The position numbers and the translations under genes were made by a program. The notes beneath the pieces are model-generated. The model was given only the letters and a program-made list of their open reading frames with translations. It did not search any database and was not told the origin of the DNA. A stretch of DNA of 51,062 nucleotides, taken from Candidatus Scalindua sp. GTDB taxonomy: Bacteria; Planctomycetota; Brocadiia; Brocadiales; Scalinduaceae. Of the stretch, positions 50,736 through 51,062 are shown in pieces. Within the stretch, counting starts at the first letter, position 1. Every line of letters begins with the position of its first letter. The DNA lies in NCBI GenBank assembly GCA_030748215.1, contig JASMMK010000001.1, positions 1 to 51,062 of the forward strand, given 5' to 3'.

Positions 50736-51062
50736 AGAAGTAATAATCATATCAATAGTAGGAAAGAAGAACGCAGGTAAGACAACACTCATCAGAACAC
50801 TCATTCCAGAATTAAAAGAACGTGGATACAGAGTAGGAACCCTCAAATACAACATCAAAGAGTTTAAGATCGATCACGAAGGTAAGGATACATACAAGTA
50901 CTATCACTTAGGAGCAGATTCAATCGCCCTCACATCACAAGACGAGATCGCCGTCATCAAGAGGGTGACAGACCCACCCGGAACAAGTGAATTCATTGCA
51001 AAATATCTTAATGATGTGAATATTGTGCTTATAGAAGGATACAGAGGAGGGGATTATCCCAG
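50725..51062 (+). CDS. mobB: Molybdopterin-guanine dinucleotide biosynthesis protein MobB (cut by window end)
   Basis: The frame from ATG 50725 is open to the window edge and gives 112 residues. The P-loop V-G-K-K-N-A-G-K-T-T-L is at 12-22, followed by V-G-T-L-K-Y and the F-K-I-D-H-E-G-K-D-T segment; I-E-G-Y-R-G-G-D-Y-P is the second nucleotide-binding part. MobB is a GTP-binding helper in attaching GMP to the molybdenum cofactor. It overlaps floxA by 11 bases, so translation is coupled. A molybdenum or tungsten enzyme, such as formate dehydrogenase, is likely nearby. Confidence 0.87.
   Translation, partial: MNSEEVIIISIVGKKNAGKTTLIRTLIPELKERGYRVGTLKYNIKEFKIDHEGKDTYKYYHLGADSIALTSQDEIAVIKRVTDPPGTSEFIAKYLNDVNIVLIEGYRGGDYP

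Noticed and set aside
1-51062. CRISPR arrays, tRNA and rRNA genes
   Set aside because: I looked for regularly spaced repeats and for tRNA-like T-loop segments in the gaps and saw none.

Overview
The window is an AT-rich (about 40% GC by eye), gene-dense bacterial chromosome segment of mostly ordinary housekeeping and anaerobic-metabolism genes. Three features point to an anaerobe that uses the Wood-Ljungdahl/C1 pathway: formate-tetrahydrofolate ligase, siroheme-dependent heme synthesis (AhbA/AhbB), and a seven-gene Hdr-Flox electron-bifurcation locus. A haem c lipoprotein, stand-alone CoaB and BatABCDE proteins fit with this. My best guess is a Planctomycetota/Brocadiales-type (anammox, Scalindua-like) or similar deep anaerobic lineage. 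That is an inference from gene content; no marker in the window proves it.

Layout. 1-138 is the edge of an IS3-family insertion sequence (transposase OrfA start plus terminal repeat). 224-6557 (+) holds a consensus promoter, an M50 site-2 protease, MnmA, an Na+/alanine-type symporter with an unusual soluble insert, a geranylgeranyl-reductase-like flavoprotein, a DUF456 membrane protein and a Bpt/Ate-type aminoacyl-tRNA-protein transferase. 6562-7822 (-) is a nickel module: nikR with a dyad operator over its own promoter, then a NicO/UreH-like permease. 7849-8471 (+) is yajQ. 8490-11305 (-) is a tetrapyrrole cluster (a PCP_red/sulfite-reductase-like ferredoxin protein, ahbA, ahbB) below a stand-alone coaB. 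11409-14923 (-) has paired M16 peptidases and a YkgJ-type protein. 14990-15946 (+) is rplM-rpsI. 15975-19381 (-) has an epimerase, a c'-like cytochrome lipoprotein and fhs. 19791-26314 (-) has a giant MscK-like channel, a lipoprotein, and a hybrid histidine kinase split by an apparent one-base frameshift.

26562-35362 is a mixed region: a cNMP-binding protein, ROK glucokinase, YgiQ radical SAM protein, hemerythrin, a MarR-like regulator behind a G-rich tract, a GltB-like FMN protein, a small unknown protein, a UDG-family protein and a MYG1-family protein. 35363-36005 is non-coding with a 14-bp inverted repeat of REP/MITE type. 36006-43675 (-) is a complete Bat (aerotolerance) operon with a DUF58 protein but without the usual moxR. 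43763 to the end (+) is hdrCBA-floxDCBA, followed by the start of mobB overlapping floxA; a good promoter and a terminator-like leader hairpin precede hdrC.

How it fits together: nickel uptake under NikR, formate activation by Fhs, flavin-based bifurcation by Hdr-Flox and molybdenum-cofactor dinucleotide synthesis (MobB) are what a formate/CO2-handling anaerobe needs (Ni for CODH/ACS, Mo/W for formate dehydrogenase). Neither of those enzymes lies in the window. The observations most worth following are the hook-IN-like insert in the symporter, the PCP_red/sulfite-reductase-like protein beside AhbAB, the broken hybrid kinase, and the hdr leader hairpin.
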